Part shown: piece after piece, positions 17,121 through 25,581 of the stretch
Numbering within the stretch: position 1 is the first letter of the stretch
How the letters are laid out: each line of letters opens with the position of its first letter
Source: an uncultured Nitrospira sp.
Lineage (GTDB): Bacteria; Nitrospirota; Nitrospiria; Nitrospirales; Nitrospiraceae
Direction of reading: 5' to 3'
NCBI GenBank assembly: GCA_902500805.1
Contig: CABVSA010000001.1
Span: 62,001 to 126,000 of the forward strand
Length of the DNA: 64,000 nucleotides
Program-made: the position numbers and the translations under genes
Notes under the pieces: generated by a model
What the model saw: only the letters and a program-made list of their open reading frames with translations
What the model was told of the DNA's origin: nothing
The model's database searches: none

Positions 17121-17719
17121 GGCTGTAAACCCGCTTCATACGGTGCCAAAGCCTCCCTCAGTTTGATGAGGCCCAATCTCATCCGTGTTTTCACGGTACC
17201 GAGAGGCACCTGTAACTTCTCGGCGATCTCGCTCTGGCTCAGCCCATAAAAATAAGCCAGGGCAATAGCTTGCCGCTGCTCAGCGGTCAACCCAGCCAGA
17301 GCCTCCTGGACATATCGGCGGCGTTCCTGGCCCTCCACGTTCTGTTCCGGCGTCTCGTCATCACTGGCGAACAACTCAACGGCCTCCAACGATTCGAGTC
17401 GCCCAGATTCGGTAGCCCTGGCACGCAACCGATCGATTGCTCTGGTTCGGGCCACCGTCATCAGCCACGCACCGGGAGCACCTCTCCGCTGATCATACGT
17501 ATGAGCCTGTCGCCACACCTGTGTGTAGACATCCAAGGTGACTTCCTCCGCAGCCTCTCGGTTGTTGAGGATTCTTGAGATAAAGCCAAATACCTGTGGA
17601 CTTGTACGATCATAAAAGGTGGCGAGCGCAGCCTGATCACCTTGGGCGGTGAGCGCAATAAGTTGGGCCCACTCGTGGTCTTGATCCAGCTTGGTCGGTT
17701 CTATGGTCATGGTCGACAT
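17117..17719 (-). CDS. ECF RNA polymerase sigma factor
   Basis: 200 residues with sigma region 2 (ATFYDRTSPQVFGFISRIL, EEVTLDVYTQVWRQA, RRGAPGAWLMTVARTRAIDRLR) and region 4 (LAGLTAEQRQAIALAYFYG, LSQSEIAEKLQVPLGTVKTR). It lacks a long C-terminal extension. It starts with a GGGGAAGACGG ribosome site and overlaps its cupin anti-sigma gene. Its divergent neighbours (lipoprotein, DUF4331, TonB-like, TPR, HupE) are the likely regulon. Autoregulation is probable, and the intergenic inverted repeat at 17874-17935 contains two GGTGAAC arms that could be ECF-type -35 elements. Confidence 0.93.
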   Translation of the reverse strand: MSTMTIEPTKLDQDHEWAQLIALTAQGDQAALATFYDRTSPQVFGFISRILNNREAAEEVTLDVYTQVWRQAHTYDQRRGAPGAWLMTVARTRAIDRLRARATESGRLESLEAVELFASDDETPEQNVEGQERRRYVQEALAGLTAEQRQAIALAYFYGLSQSEIAEKLQVPLGTVKTRMRLGLIKLREALAPYEAGLQP

Positions 17720-17873
17720 ACCGTCTTCCCCATGAAGCTATACGAGTCGACAGGGAAGATTGGATTGCCCATTGGATCGATGGTGCGCTGATAGGCGGAC
17801 TATAGCACCGCCCCCATACCCCGACAAGCCGACCGGCTCGGAGGCATACATCCAATCTCGAAATCCTCTCGTA

Positions 17874-17935
17874 ATGGTGAACAGACCGCCGGCAGGTGCT
17901 GAAGACAAACATAGATGATAGTCGCAGTTCACCAT
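17874..17935. promoter_or_regulatory. Perfect 9-bp inverted repeat in the divergent sigma/DUF4331 gap
   Basis: ATGGTGAAC (17874-17882) and GTTCACCAT (17927-17935) are exact inverted copies 44 bases apart, between the ECF sigma start (17719) and the lipoprotein start (17955). GTGAAC resembles an ECF -35 core in both orientations. It may mark face-to-face promoters for the two units or a looped regulator site. Confidence 0.4.
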
Positions 17936-17954
17936 GTAGCGAGGGAGCAGAGAC

Positions 17955-18176
17955 ATGACACGACCCATGCTGTGGCCGCTAGGAGTCGCCTGTGCCGTCG
18001 GACTGTTGTCCGGCTGCAGTGGGAACGACAACGTGCCGATCATCACCCCCAGCGGACCTACTGCCGCCGTAGAAGAGCAGCGTATGGTTCAATCAGACGC
18101 CTTGACCGCTGAAGAAGCATCGCTGATCAGCCAAGCCGACTCTGACCCGGTTCCGGCTTCATTGCCGGACCTGTAA
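17955..18176 (+). CDS. Small lipoprotein
   Basis: 73 residues with a lipobox (GLLSGC, acyl-acceptor Cys21) after a short hydrophobic signal, and a GAGGGAG ribosome site. The mature part is acidic, with VEEQRMVQSDALTAEEASLI and no recognised domain. It is the first gene of the operon running through hupE, 45 bases before the DUF4331 gene, and probably sits in the outer or inner membrane leaflet as an accessory subunit. Function unknown. Confidence 0.7.
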   Translation: MTRPMLWPLGVACAVGLLSGCSGNDNVPIITPSGPTAAVEEQRMVQSDALTAEEASLISQADSDPVPASLPDL

Positions 18177-18221
18177 TACACCATCAAGAAGCAGATGCCT
18201 TTCCAAAAGGAGGATCCCATG

Positions 18222-19709
18222 TTTGTTCGACTTCAACCATTCGTTGCACTTGTACTCACAGTACTCATGGCCTCGCCTGTCCTAGCGGCCAGCCATCGTG
18301 AAGCTCCGTTGATCTCAAACGATCCGGCCGCCGATATCACGGATTTTTATTTCTTCCGGAGCTGGCAGAACCCTGACAACGCTGTGCTCGTCATGAATGT
18401 CATTCCAAGCCAGGAGCCGGGGTCCGGCCCCAATTACTTCAACTTCGCCGATGATGTGCTGTATGAAATCCACATCGACAACAACAAAAACAACATCGCT
18501 GCAAACATCGTCTACCAGATCAGATTTAAGACCGAAATCCGCCAACCAGGCAACGTCTTTCCCTTGTCATATGTGGCATTACCGCCGATTACCGCCCTGG
18601 CTGGGAACGGGTCGGAAGGACTTCTGTTACGCCAGAGCTATACCGTCACAGAGGTTCGTTACGGTCAACGACCGAGAGACCTTGGAAACGGTGTCATGTA
18701 TGCCGTCCCGTCAAATGTCGGGCCCCGCACGATGCCTAACTATGAAAACCTCGCCGAGAAGGGCATCTATTCTCTGAAAAACGGGGGTAGGATCTTCGCC
18801 GGGCAGCGTGACGAAACGTTCTACATCGATTTGGGAGGAACGTTCGATACGCTCAATCTCCATATCTCGCCCATCCTGTCACCGGCTGATGATGCCAATG
18901 ACGCCATCATCGTCGGAGCGCCGAGTTCCGGCACTGCTGATACATTCAGTGGTTTCAACGTCAATACCATCGCGTTGGAGATTCCCATCAGCGAGCTGAT
19001 CGGGTCGAACGGCAACAAGGTGCTTGGCGCCTATGCCAGTACAAGCCGGCCAAAGGTCACGGTCATCAAGAAGAATGGAGATCGCGACAACAGTTCCCGG
19101 TTTGTTCAAGTGGCACGCATGGGTAATCCCCTCGTGAATGAGTTGATCATCGCGACGAACATGAAGGACAAGTGGAACGCCACGGATGCGGAAGACGAGA
19201 ACGAATTTGTTCCGTTCTACTGTAACTCGGCACTGGCCACGGCACTCAATGTCGTAGTCAGTACGGGGTTCCCCACAAGCAATCGTGAAGATCTAGTGAA
19301 CGCCCTGCTTCGTTACGCACCGGGACCGGCGGTCTGCGGATCGGGCAAGACCAACGAGGCATTGGCCGACCTCCTGCGAGTCGATTTGGATGTGCGACCG
19401 ACCCCAGCAGGTGGGCAGCGACGATTGGGCCCACTCGCGCATGACGCCAGCGGCAATGCAACACCCGATCGAGCAGGCTGGCCGAACGGGCGGAGGCCGA
19501 ATGACGATGTCACCGATGTAGCGCTTCGCGTCGTGGCCGGCATCCTGACAAACCCAGCCGTCCCGAACCTGGGAGACGGCGTGAATTTCAACGTCGGAGC
19601 AGTCGGTAGCAACAAAACAGCGAATGGGATTGCGATGGAATTTCCTTTCCTTCCAACCCCATTCGACGGACGGGATCGTCGGCATATCGATCCCCAAGAA
19701 GCCTTCTAG
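18222..19709 (+). CDS. DUF4331 family exported protein
   Basis: 495 residues from the ATG at 18222, preceded by AAAGGAGG; an earlier in-frame start lacks this. A signal peptide ends at VLAA-SHREAPLISNDP, and the HREAP...DPAADITDFYFF opening is the hallmark of DUF4331 (PF14224), a large secreted beta-rich family of unknown function. Acidic pairs near D-x-D could bind a metal. Later phrases PLVNELIIATNMKDKWN and NGRRPNDDVTDVALRVVAG also recur in the family. It is paired with TPR and HupE proteins and under likely ECF control, so it may take part in metal or stress handling at the surface; this is inference. Confidence 0.9.
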   Translation, partial: FVRLQPFVALVLTVLMASPVLAASHREAPLISNDPAADITDFYFFRSWQNPDNAVLVMNVIPSQEPGSGPNYFNFADDVLYEIHIDNNKNNIAANIVYQIRFKTEIRQPGNVFPLSYVALPPITALAGNGSEGLLLRQSYTVTEVRYGQRPRDLGNGVMYAVPSNVGPRTMPNYENLAEKGIYSLKNGGRIFAGQRDETFYIDLGGTFDTLNLHISPILSPADDANDAIIVGAPSSGTADTFSGFNVNTIALEIPISELIGSNGNKVLGAYASTSRPKVTVIKKNGDRDNSSRFVQVARMGNPLVNELIIATNMKDKWNATDAEDENEFVPFYCNSALATALNVVVSTGFPTSNREDLVNALLRYAPGPAVCGSGKTNEALADLLRVDLDVRPTPAGGQRRLGPLAHDASGNATPDRAGWPNGRRPNDDVTDVALRVVAGILTNPAVPNLGDGVNFNVGAVGSNKTANGIAMEFPFLPTPFDGRDRRHIDPQEAF

Positions 19710-19719
19710 CCATGACCGA

Positions 19720-19747
19720 GGGGTGCCGCGCTGATTCGCGGCACCCC
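19720..19747 (+). terminator. 11-bp hairpin after DUF4331
   Basis: GGGGTGCCGCG (19720-19730) pairs perfectly with CGCGGCACCCC (19737-19747) around a 6-base loop. No U-tract follows, so it may instead stabilise the upstream mRNA end or reduce expression of the TonB-like gene downstream. Confidence 0.5.
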
Positions 19748-19760
19748 GCATCGCAGACGG

Positions 19761-20666
19761 ATGATTCAGCCCATGAAATCAGGACGGACCACGGTAGCGG
19801 CACCATCCCAACTTGCGCAGGCATGGCTCTCCTCGCTTGCCCTTCACGGATTCTTGCTGTGTGCGGTCATTGTGTTCACACGTCAATCTCCGATCACCCT
19901 TTCGACAGAACGGTTTCAATGGGATGTCACACTCGTCCAATCCACACACATACCTGAGGCGTCGACTCCAACCCCAAACGTTGCGATGCAGCCCAACGGA
20001 CAAATGCTGGCTCCGCGCTCCACGGCAATACATCGATCCCCTCGAGCGGCCACTCCTTACCCCAAGGCAGTGGAAACCGTTCAGCCCATGGTTGATCCCA
20101 AGAGCATCAATCAACCGGAACCCAGTCTGTCAATGCACCAGGTCTCGCCTCAATTGGAATCGACTCACGCAGATCCGGCTCCCCTGGTGCCGCCAACGAC
20201 TGATAAGCCATCACAACCTATGGCCGCGCAGATTGCCCCTCAGCCTGAAGATTTACCGAAGACTGAATCACCCAGCACGAGCTCTAGTATGATACCTGAT
20301 CCTACTCCGTCTTCTGTCGAGCCATCTCCATCGCAAGGTGCAGCGGCAACACAGGTCGAGACTGTTTCATCTCCACGGCCTGACTACGGCTGGCTTCAAC
20401 AGGCAATCTTCAGGCGATTGGAGGAGCTCAAGCGATCCTCCAATCCATTCCTCGATCACTCACAGCCGTTCAAGATTATGATCAAAGCCGTCGTGTCGAG
20501 AGAGGGGAACTTGTTGGACTCCATCATTGTCAAAAGCTCCGGTCTGGAACGTATCGATCAAGAAGCGATGGCCCTTGTGCAACGAGCTTTCCCGATGCAG
20601 TTCGACCGGACATTGGACCGGCAGCAGATCGTCATGCGGATTCCCATCACCTATTCGCGAGAGTAA
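19761..20666 (+). CDS. TonB-family protein
   Basis: 301 residues: an N-terminal membrane anchor (about 24-42, WLSSLALHGFLLCAVIVFT), a long Pro/Ser/Thr-rich periplasmic linker (60-205), and a C-terminal TonB-like domain (about 215-300) with FKIMIKAVVSREGNLLDSIIVKSSG, LERIDQEAMALVQRAFP and MRIPITY. No ExbB/ExbD genes are beside it. It may energise a TonB-dependent receptor such as the one at 13586, or act as a structural periplasm-spanning protein. An ATG at 19773 is an equally likely start; neither has a clear ribosome site. It ends four bases before the TPR gene. Confidence 0.82.
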   Translation: MIQPMKSGRTTVAAPSQLAQAWLSSLALHGFLLCAVIVFTRQSPITLSTERFQWDVTLVQSTHIPEASTPTPNVAMQPNGQMLAPRSTAIHRSPRAATPYPKAVETVQPMVDPKSINQPEPSLSMHQVSPQLESTHADPAPLVPPTTDKPSQPMAAQIAPQPEDLPKTESPSTSSSMIPDPTPSSVEPSPSQGAAATQVETVSSPRPDYGWLQQAIFRRLEELKRSSNPFLDHSQPFKIMIKAVVSREGNLLDSIIVKSSGLERIDQEAMALVQRAFPMQFDRTLDRQQIVMRIPITYSRE

Positions 20667-20670
20667 CTCC

Positions 20671-21864
20671 ATGATTCGATCTCGGATGTTGCTAGTGCTC
20701 CTTGTACTCGGGTGGTCGACGATGAACCATATCGATCCGGCCTATTCTGAACCCTACCGCCCAACAGATGACCGGCAGGTGATCGAGCGGCTCAGTTTCA
20801 AATCATCAGATCCCGTCGCGCGCGAACTAGACGGCTTGCGTACAGACCTCAGACGCAATCCTCGCAACCTGGACTCTGCCGTAAAATTGGCCGCCCGCTA
20901 CATTGAACAAGGCCGATCAGAAGGTGATCCCCGTTTCCTTGGGCAAGCCCAGGCCACGCTGAACCCCTGGTGGAACGAACCAACCCCTCCACCGGCGGCC
21001 CTGCTGCTACGCGCAACGATCAGGCAAAACGTCCATAACTTTGACCAGGCCTTAGCTGATCTGGACCAGCTGCTGACCGTACAACCTACCAACGCCCAGG
21101 CTTGGCTGACCAAGGCCTCGATCCTCCAGGTACAAGCGCGTTACGACGAAGCACGCCGAGCCTGTCAGCGCCTTGCCAGATTGGCGGCCCGCCACGTGCT
21201 CGTTGGATGTTTGAGCGATATCGGCGGGATGACCGGGCAAGCGGCCAAGAGCAAAGATCTGCTGCGACAAACCCTGTCGGATTCCGCTCTCTCAGGCCAC
21301 GAACGGATTTGGATTGTAACCATCTTGGCAGAAACAGCGACCCGCACCGGTGCAATAGAAGAGGCTGAGCAAGCCTTTGCAGAAGCCTTCAAGGTCGGTA
21401 TCAAGGATCAATACCTGCTCGGAGCCTACGCGGATTTCCTCCTTGATCAGGGTCGCTATCGCGATGTGCTCGCTATGCTCCAACATGAAACCAAATCCGA
21501 TGGATTACTCTTGCGTCTCGCGCTTGCGGAACAGGCCTTGAACCTACCCTGGTTCCAGAACCATAAGGCCGAACTCGCATCCCGATTTACCGCGAGCCGC
21601 GAACGAGGAACCGCCACGCATGTCAGAGAGGAAGCGCGGTTCACGCTCACCATACTGCACGATGCTCAACAAGCGTTGCCCTTAGCCCAGGCCAATTGGA
21701 ACGTGCAGCGAGAACCGGCGGATGCCAGGATTCTTCTTCAAAGTGCCCTTGAGGCAAAGAACTCCACGGCAGCTCAACCAGTCATTGAGTGGCTGAACAC
21801 CAACCATGTCGAAGATATTCAGTTACAGCAACTTTCGAAACAGATTCAGGAGGCCACAGGGTGA
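20671..21864 (+). CDS. Exported TPR-repeat protein
   Basis: 397 residues from the ATG at 20671; a longer frame upstream would overlap the TonB-like gene. A signal peptide (LLLVLGWST-like, about 1-26) is followed by helical pairs typical of TPRs: LDSAVKLAARYIEQGR, FDQALADLDQLLTVQPTNAQ, ARYDEARRACQRLARL, GAIEEAEQAFAEAFKVG. It is presumably a periplasmic scaffold for the DUF4331 or HupE partner. Its stop overlaps the hupE GTG start. Confidence 0.85.
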   Translation: MIRSRMLLVLLVLGWSTMNHIDPAYSEPYRPTDDRQVIERLSFKSSDPVARELDGLRTDLRRNPRNLDSAVKLAARYIEQGRSEGDPRFLGQAQATLNPWWNEPTPPPAALLLRATIRQNVHNFDQALADLDQLLTVQPTNAQAWLTKASILQVQARYDEARRACQRLARLAARHVLVGCLSDIGGMTGQAAKSKDLLRQTLSDSALSGHERIWIVTILAETATRTGAIEEAEQAFAEAFKVGIKDQYLLGAYADFLLDQGRYRDVLAMLQHETKSDGLLLRLALAEQALNLPWFQNHKAELASRFTASRERGTATHVREEARFTLTILHDAQQALPLAQANWNVQREPADARILLQSALEAKNSTAAQPVIEWLNTNHVEDIQLQQLSKQIQEATG

Positions 21865-22985
21865 AGCGTCTCATGGTCCTCATTGCTACACTGCTGCTGA
21901 GTCTTCCTGCTTGGGCACACAAGCCCAGCGACAGCTATCTTTCATTGACTGTCCAGAACAATCACGTTGAGGGCCAGTGGGATATCGCCCTCCGCGACCT
22001 CAATGATGCAATCGGTTTAGATAGTGACGGAAACGGTGAACTTACCTGGGGAGAGGTTCGAGGGAAGCACAGTAAGATCTCCGCCTATGCATTGTCTCGC
22101 CTGACACTCACAGCGGATCAGCAAGCCTGTCCGGCTCAGATCGTGGAACACTTGATCGATCGCCATACGGACGGAGCCTACGCAGTCCTCCGCTTCCGGG
22201 CTGATTGCAGCAAGGCTGTCGAACAACTCGGGGTGGAGTACCGTCTCTTGTTCGACATCGACGCCCAACACAAAGGGCTCTTGCACCTGACACAAGGCGG
22301 CCAGTCCAACACCGCAATCTTTAGCCAGGAATCTCCTTTCCGGGAATTCTCTGTGGCCGGACGCTCATACTGGAACGATATTATTCAGTTTGTTCATGAA
22401 GGTACCTGGCACATCTGGCTCGGGTTTGACCATGTCCTGTTCCTGCTTGCTCTCTTGCTCCCGGCAGTCATGGTCCGAAGGAATGGTCAGTGGCAGGCGG
22501 GTGGCGAGTTTTCAGCGGTGTGCTGGAACGTGTTGAGTATCGTCACAGCCTTTACGGTGGCCCATTCGCTGACGTTGAGCCTAGCCGCTCTTGACGTCGT
22601 CCGGTTACCCTCCCGGTTAGTGGAATCAACCATCGCCGCGTCAGTCGTGCTCGCGGGTCTTGGGAACCTCTATCCCGCGATGATGACGCGCCGCTGGATG
22701 ATTGCCTTCGGCTTCGGCTTGATCCATGGATTTGGATTCGCCGCGGTCCTCACCGATCTAGGATTGCCGCAAGACTCACTGCTAGTGAGTCTAGTCAGTT
22801 TCAACGTTGGTGTGGAAATCGGCCAACTCGCCATCGTCGCCGCATTCTTGCCTTTGGCCTATCTCATCCGCCGTTCCTGGTCCTACCCGAGGCTCGTCCT
22901 CACCGGCGGATCACTAGCCGTGATTGCCATCGCGCTCGTCTGGTTCGCCGAACGGGCCTTCGATATTCAGTTGTTTTCCGTATAA
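21861..22985 (+). CDS. hupE: HupE/UreJ-family membrane protein with an EF-hand
   Basis: 374 residues from a GTG at 21861 that overlaps the TPR stop (GTGA) and follows a CAGGAGG site; an ATG at 21873 is the alternative. Signal peptide, then an extracytoplasmic domain containing a canonical EF-hand loop DSDGNGELTWGE (Asp54, Asp56, Asn58, Glu60, Glu65), then six or so helices with the HupE_UreJ_2 hallmark WHIWLGFDHVLFLLALLLP and later GFGLIHGFGFAAVL. HupE/UreJ proteins are suspected nickel or cobalt permeases, and His/Asp in the membrane motif support that. As last gene of the DUF4331 operon it may be its transporter. The calcium-binding loop is consistent with its periplasmic location. Confidence 0.87.
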   Translation: MKRLMVLIATLLLSLPAWAHKPSDSYLSLTVQNNHVEGQWDIALRDLNDAIGLDSDGNGELTWGEVRGKHSKISAYALSRLTLTADQQACPAQIVEHLIDRHTDGAYAVLRFRADCSKAVEQLGVEYRLLFDIDAQHKGLLHLTQGGQSNTAIFSQESPFREFSVAGRSYWNDIIQFVHEGTWHIWLGFDHVLFLLALLLPAVMVRRNGQWQAGGEFSAVCWNVLSIVTAFTVAHSLTLSLAALDVVRLPSRLVESTIAASVVLAGLGNLYPAMMTRRWMIAFGFGLIHGFGFAAVLTDLGLPQDSLLVSLVSFNVGVEIGQLAIVAAFLPLAYLIRRSWSYPRLVLTGGSLAVIAIALVWFAERAFDIQLFSV

Positions 22986-23162
22986 CGGACGCCTGACGAC
23001 ACAGGATTTTAGGAGAGACAAGCTAATATGACACGCACTCTACTTGACCAACCACTGGGAACTCGGTGACCGTCAGAACAGTCTAACAGTCTCCTGAAAA
23101 ACTTGGTTTCTGCTTCGCGCGCCGTTGCAGAACGATAGAAAGAACTGTGGCACTCTACGCCT
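22986..23162. other. Gap before the palindromic repeat, nothing seen
   Basis: 177 bp with no gene and no recognisable motif, located between the hupE stop and the palindromic element. Confidence 0.4.
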
Positions 23163-23284
23163 CAGAATGCTCAAAAAGGCCGTCCAGCAAGGCCGCAGCG
23201 AGCGAAGAGGCGAGGCGTACGCTTCGGTACGTTGAGCTTCTGAGTGATGCGAGAACGCCGCTGGGGGACTTTTTCAGCATTCTG
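23163..23284. repeat. 122-bp palindromic intergenic repeat
   Basis: The ends are imperfect inverted copies: CAGAATGCTCAAAAAGGCC at the left matches the complement of GGACTTTTTCAGCATTCTG at the right with two mismatches. Inner arms continue the symmetry (GTCCAGC.../...GCTGGGGGAC) and the centre is CGTAC-GCTTCG-GTACG. It can form a long cruciform or RNA hairpin and lies exactly between the convergent hupE and SDR stops. The form resembles dispersed REP/MITE-like repeats; I recall similar ones in Nitrospira, but only one copy is in this window. Confidence 0.75.
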
Positions 23285-24013
23285 CTAATCAAAGAACTTC
23301 TCTCCAGGAGGTCTCAATTCCAACTCGAAGGTCCAGGCCCCGGGCTTCTGCCTGGTCAACGCCCAATAGGTCTCAGCCATGTCCTCTGGATCGAGCAACG
23401 GTTCATTAGGGCCATCAGTCAGCTCGGCTCTCACGGCAGCCGTATCGATCACCCCGTCCACAAGAATGTGTGCGACATGGATGCCCTGTGGCCATAACTC
23501 CCGTGCGAGAGAATCGGCCAACCCGCGGACAGCGAACTTGGCACTACTAAAAGCAGGCGCCCCGTTCCGCCCCCGGATGGACGACGTGGCCCCCGTAAAG
23601 AGGATGCTTCCCCTGCCATGGGCGAGCATATCGGGCACGACCTGTTTACAACAGAGAAAGGCTGCCAGAGCGCATCGTTCCCATGTCGATCTGAACCCCT
23701 CCGCCGTCAACTCATTGAACCCACCCCACACTCCGCTGCCTACATGATTGATCAAGATGGAGACAGGCCCAAGCTCGCGACGCACCAAGGCAAACGCCTT
23801 GGCCACGGCTTCAGCATCCGTTAGATCTGTCGGTACCGCCAGCGCGCGTGCTCCCGACTGGCGCAGTTCGTTGGCCAGATCGTTCAAGAAGTCCGCCGAA
23901 CGAGCAAGTAAAGCGACGGCACAACCTTCACGGGCAAACTTGCGAGCCAGAGCCGCACCCAATCCTGGTCCCACTCCAGCAATGACGACGATCTCTTGTG
24001 TCGATTTACTCAT
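23285..24013 (-). CDS. Short-chain dehydrogenase/reductase with Phe at the catalytic Tyr position
   Basis: 242 residues from the ATG at 24013, with GAAAGG upstream (a TTG three codons earlier is less likely). The cofactor motif is GVGPGLG near residue 15, followed by ARSADFLNDLANEL and PTDLTD. The NNAG motif reads NHVGSG. At the active site the usual YxxxK reads FSSAKF, so Tyr is replaced by Phe, while the Ser (GATSS) and Lys remain. This variation is seen in some SDRs of unclear activity, so enzymatic turnover is doubtful. Stand-alone gene facing the hupE operon across the palindromic repeat. Confidence 0.85.
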   Translation of the reverse strand: MSKSTQEIVVIAGVGPGLGAALARKFAREGCAVALLARSADFLNDLANELRQSGARALAVPTDLTDAEAVAKAFALVRRELGPVSILINHVGSGVWGGFNELTAEGFRSTWERCALAAFLCCKQVVPDMLAHGRGSILFTGATSSIRGRNGAPAFSSAKFAVRGLADSLARELWPQGIHVAHILVDGVIDTAAVRAELTDGPNEPLLDPEDMAETYWALTRQKPGAWTFELELRPPGEKFFD

Positions 24014-24328
24014 GCGACTCAACCTTTCGATCTGGCAACGTCAGACGTGCTTTCTCCGTGCGATCCCTGCTGTCGTGTCCCAAAACACACGATCGTGACT
24101 CTCGGCTCTGATGATAGTCGTCATCACCTTCCTCTGGCTCAGCAAGGAGACCGTTGATCTTCGACCATTGCAGCAGATTCATCTGGAAGAAGCCTAGAGG
24201 TCATCGTACAAAACAGAAGGATAGATGTCATCATCAGAATGGCAGAGGCTGCGAATATGCAAGTCATTTCCGGTGAACTCGCCTGCTTGACACTGTAGCC
24301 CCCTCTCGCCAGAAAGGAACCGCGTCCG
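24014..24328. other. Divergent gap upstream of the SIR2-like gene
   Basis: 315 bp. A minus-strand frame here could encode a 42-residue peptide with one hydrophobic segment (start near 24266), but its ribosome site is only three bases from the ATG, so I do not annotate it. Promoters for the SDR and the SIR2 gene must lie here. Confidence 0.35.
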
Positions 24329-25405
24329 ATGGCAAAGACTTTGTTCATACTAGGAGCCGGATTTACAAAAGCCTTCGTCGATGAGGCTTTCTTGTCCGTT
24401 GATGGAGGGCACATCACTGCCTCAATGAGGGTTAAGTATTCCTCGGAAACTCATCGTTATGCTCGTACCATCTTGGATTATGAGATCGCTCAAGGAGTTG
24501 ATATCGAGCGACTTATGACCCGACTCCACACCTATATGCCCCATGATTTTGAAAGGAAATGCACTCAAGAGCTGGAATACCTCTTTCACGACATCAAGGA
24601 CCACTTTGTTAACCGATTACAAAAGCTAAAAGACGATAGGACAACATTGCCCAACGACCTTATAGATTTTGCTCGGTGGTGTATTAATAACGAGGCTGAT
24701 TGCATTTCCTTTAATTATGACGATTTTCTAGATCATGCACTTTGGATGCACCAGAAACTGGGTAACTATGCGCCATGGTGCCCTAATAAGTATTGGCATC
24801 CCAATAGTGGATATGGTTTCTTCTGCCGTCCTGCAAGTTCCTGTATCAGGGATGAGAATCTGATAATGGGATCAAGTGCCATGCTCTTGCTCAAACTGCA
24901 TGGTTCAATAAACTGGCGCATTAAACTTGGGGCATCGGACCCCTATCAGCTTGACTCCATTCTGCATCATGAAACGTGGAGTCAGCAGCCGGTAAGTAAG
25001 GATGTTGCTCCTATCATGTATGACGATCCCGCTGAGATTGAAAAACACATAAAACCTGAGCGCCTCCTCGTGCTGCCTGTACTTCAAAAGACAGATATCG
25101 TCCAACAACCCATTTTTCGACGCATTTGGGCAGAAGCTTTTGAGCGGTTAGGGAAAGCGGAGCGGATTATTTTTATCGGATATTCCATGCCACGGACCGA
25201 TATAGCTACTGGGTTCCTACTCAGGGAAGCACTTCGTGACAAGAAAGACATTACAATAGTCAATAAGGTTGACCCTTCTTCTCATGAGTCACATGCACTA
25301 ATTTCTGCTTATCAGTCTGTCATCCCTGACATTACGAAAGACAACTTCTACTTCGGCGGTGCCATTCCATGGATCACTGCCAATTTGCCATTATCCTGTG
25401 GCTAA
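24329..25405 (+). CDS. Stand-alone SIR2-like protein (possible defence NADase)
   Basis: 358 residues with the SIR2_2-type Rossmann motifs: FILGAGFTKAF at 6-16, SFNYDDFLD at 126-134 with candidate catalytic Asn128, LKLHGSINW at 187-195 with candidate His190, and IFIGYSMPRTD at 280-290. These are the marks of SIR2-like domains in anti-phage systems (for example Thoeris ThsA or DSR proteins), where NAD is hydrolysed on infection. No partner gene (HerA, TIR, Argonaute) is beside it and no second domain is evident. The gene is more AT-rich than its neighbours and lies between unrelated core-type genes, suggesting horizontal gain. Ribosome site AAAGGA is 11 bases upstream. A non-defence role cannot be excluded. 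Confidence 0.85.
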   Translation: MAKTLFILGAGFTKAFVDEAFLSVDGGHITASMRVKYSSETHRYARTILDYEIAQGVDIERLMTRLHTYMPHDFERKCTQELEYLFHDIKDHFVNRLQKLKDDRTTLPNDLIDFARWCINNEADCISFNYDDFLDHALWMHQKLGNYAPWCPNKYWHPNSGYGFFCRPASSCIRDENLIMGSSAMLLLKLHGSINWRIKLGASDPYQLDSILHHETWSQQPVSKDVAPIMYDDPAEIEKHIKPERLLVLPVLQKTDIVQQPIFRRIWAEAFERLGKAERIIFIGYSMPRTDIATGFLLREALRDKKDITIVNKVDPSSHESHALISAYQSVIPDITKDNFYFGGAIPWITANLPLSCG

Positions 25406-25581
25406 ACTGTGGCAGAACTATCGTGTCCGATATGGTTTCATCGGTTCTTCACCTGCCTGATGATCCTCTGTAAGTGATGGAAAACGAAACGATAGCAGGA
25501 GATTGAGGTCTATAGTCTCTGGGTCTGTAGAGGATTCAAATCTCGCAGCCTCCGTCTTCCAGGCAGAAGCCGTCTCGTTCC

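Noticed and set aside
24139-24417. Minus-strand frame with a possible 42-residue membrane peptide
   Set aside because: The ribosome site touches the ATG and the longer frame overlaps the SIR2 start; no support from context.
25520-25560. GATTCAAATC resembling a tRNA T-loop near the SIR2 gene, perhaps an integration scar
   Set aside because: The flanking bases do not form a T-stem and no acceptor or anticodon arm is present.
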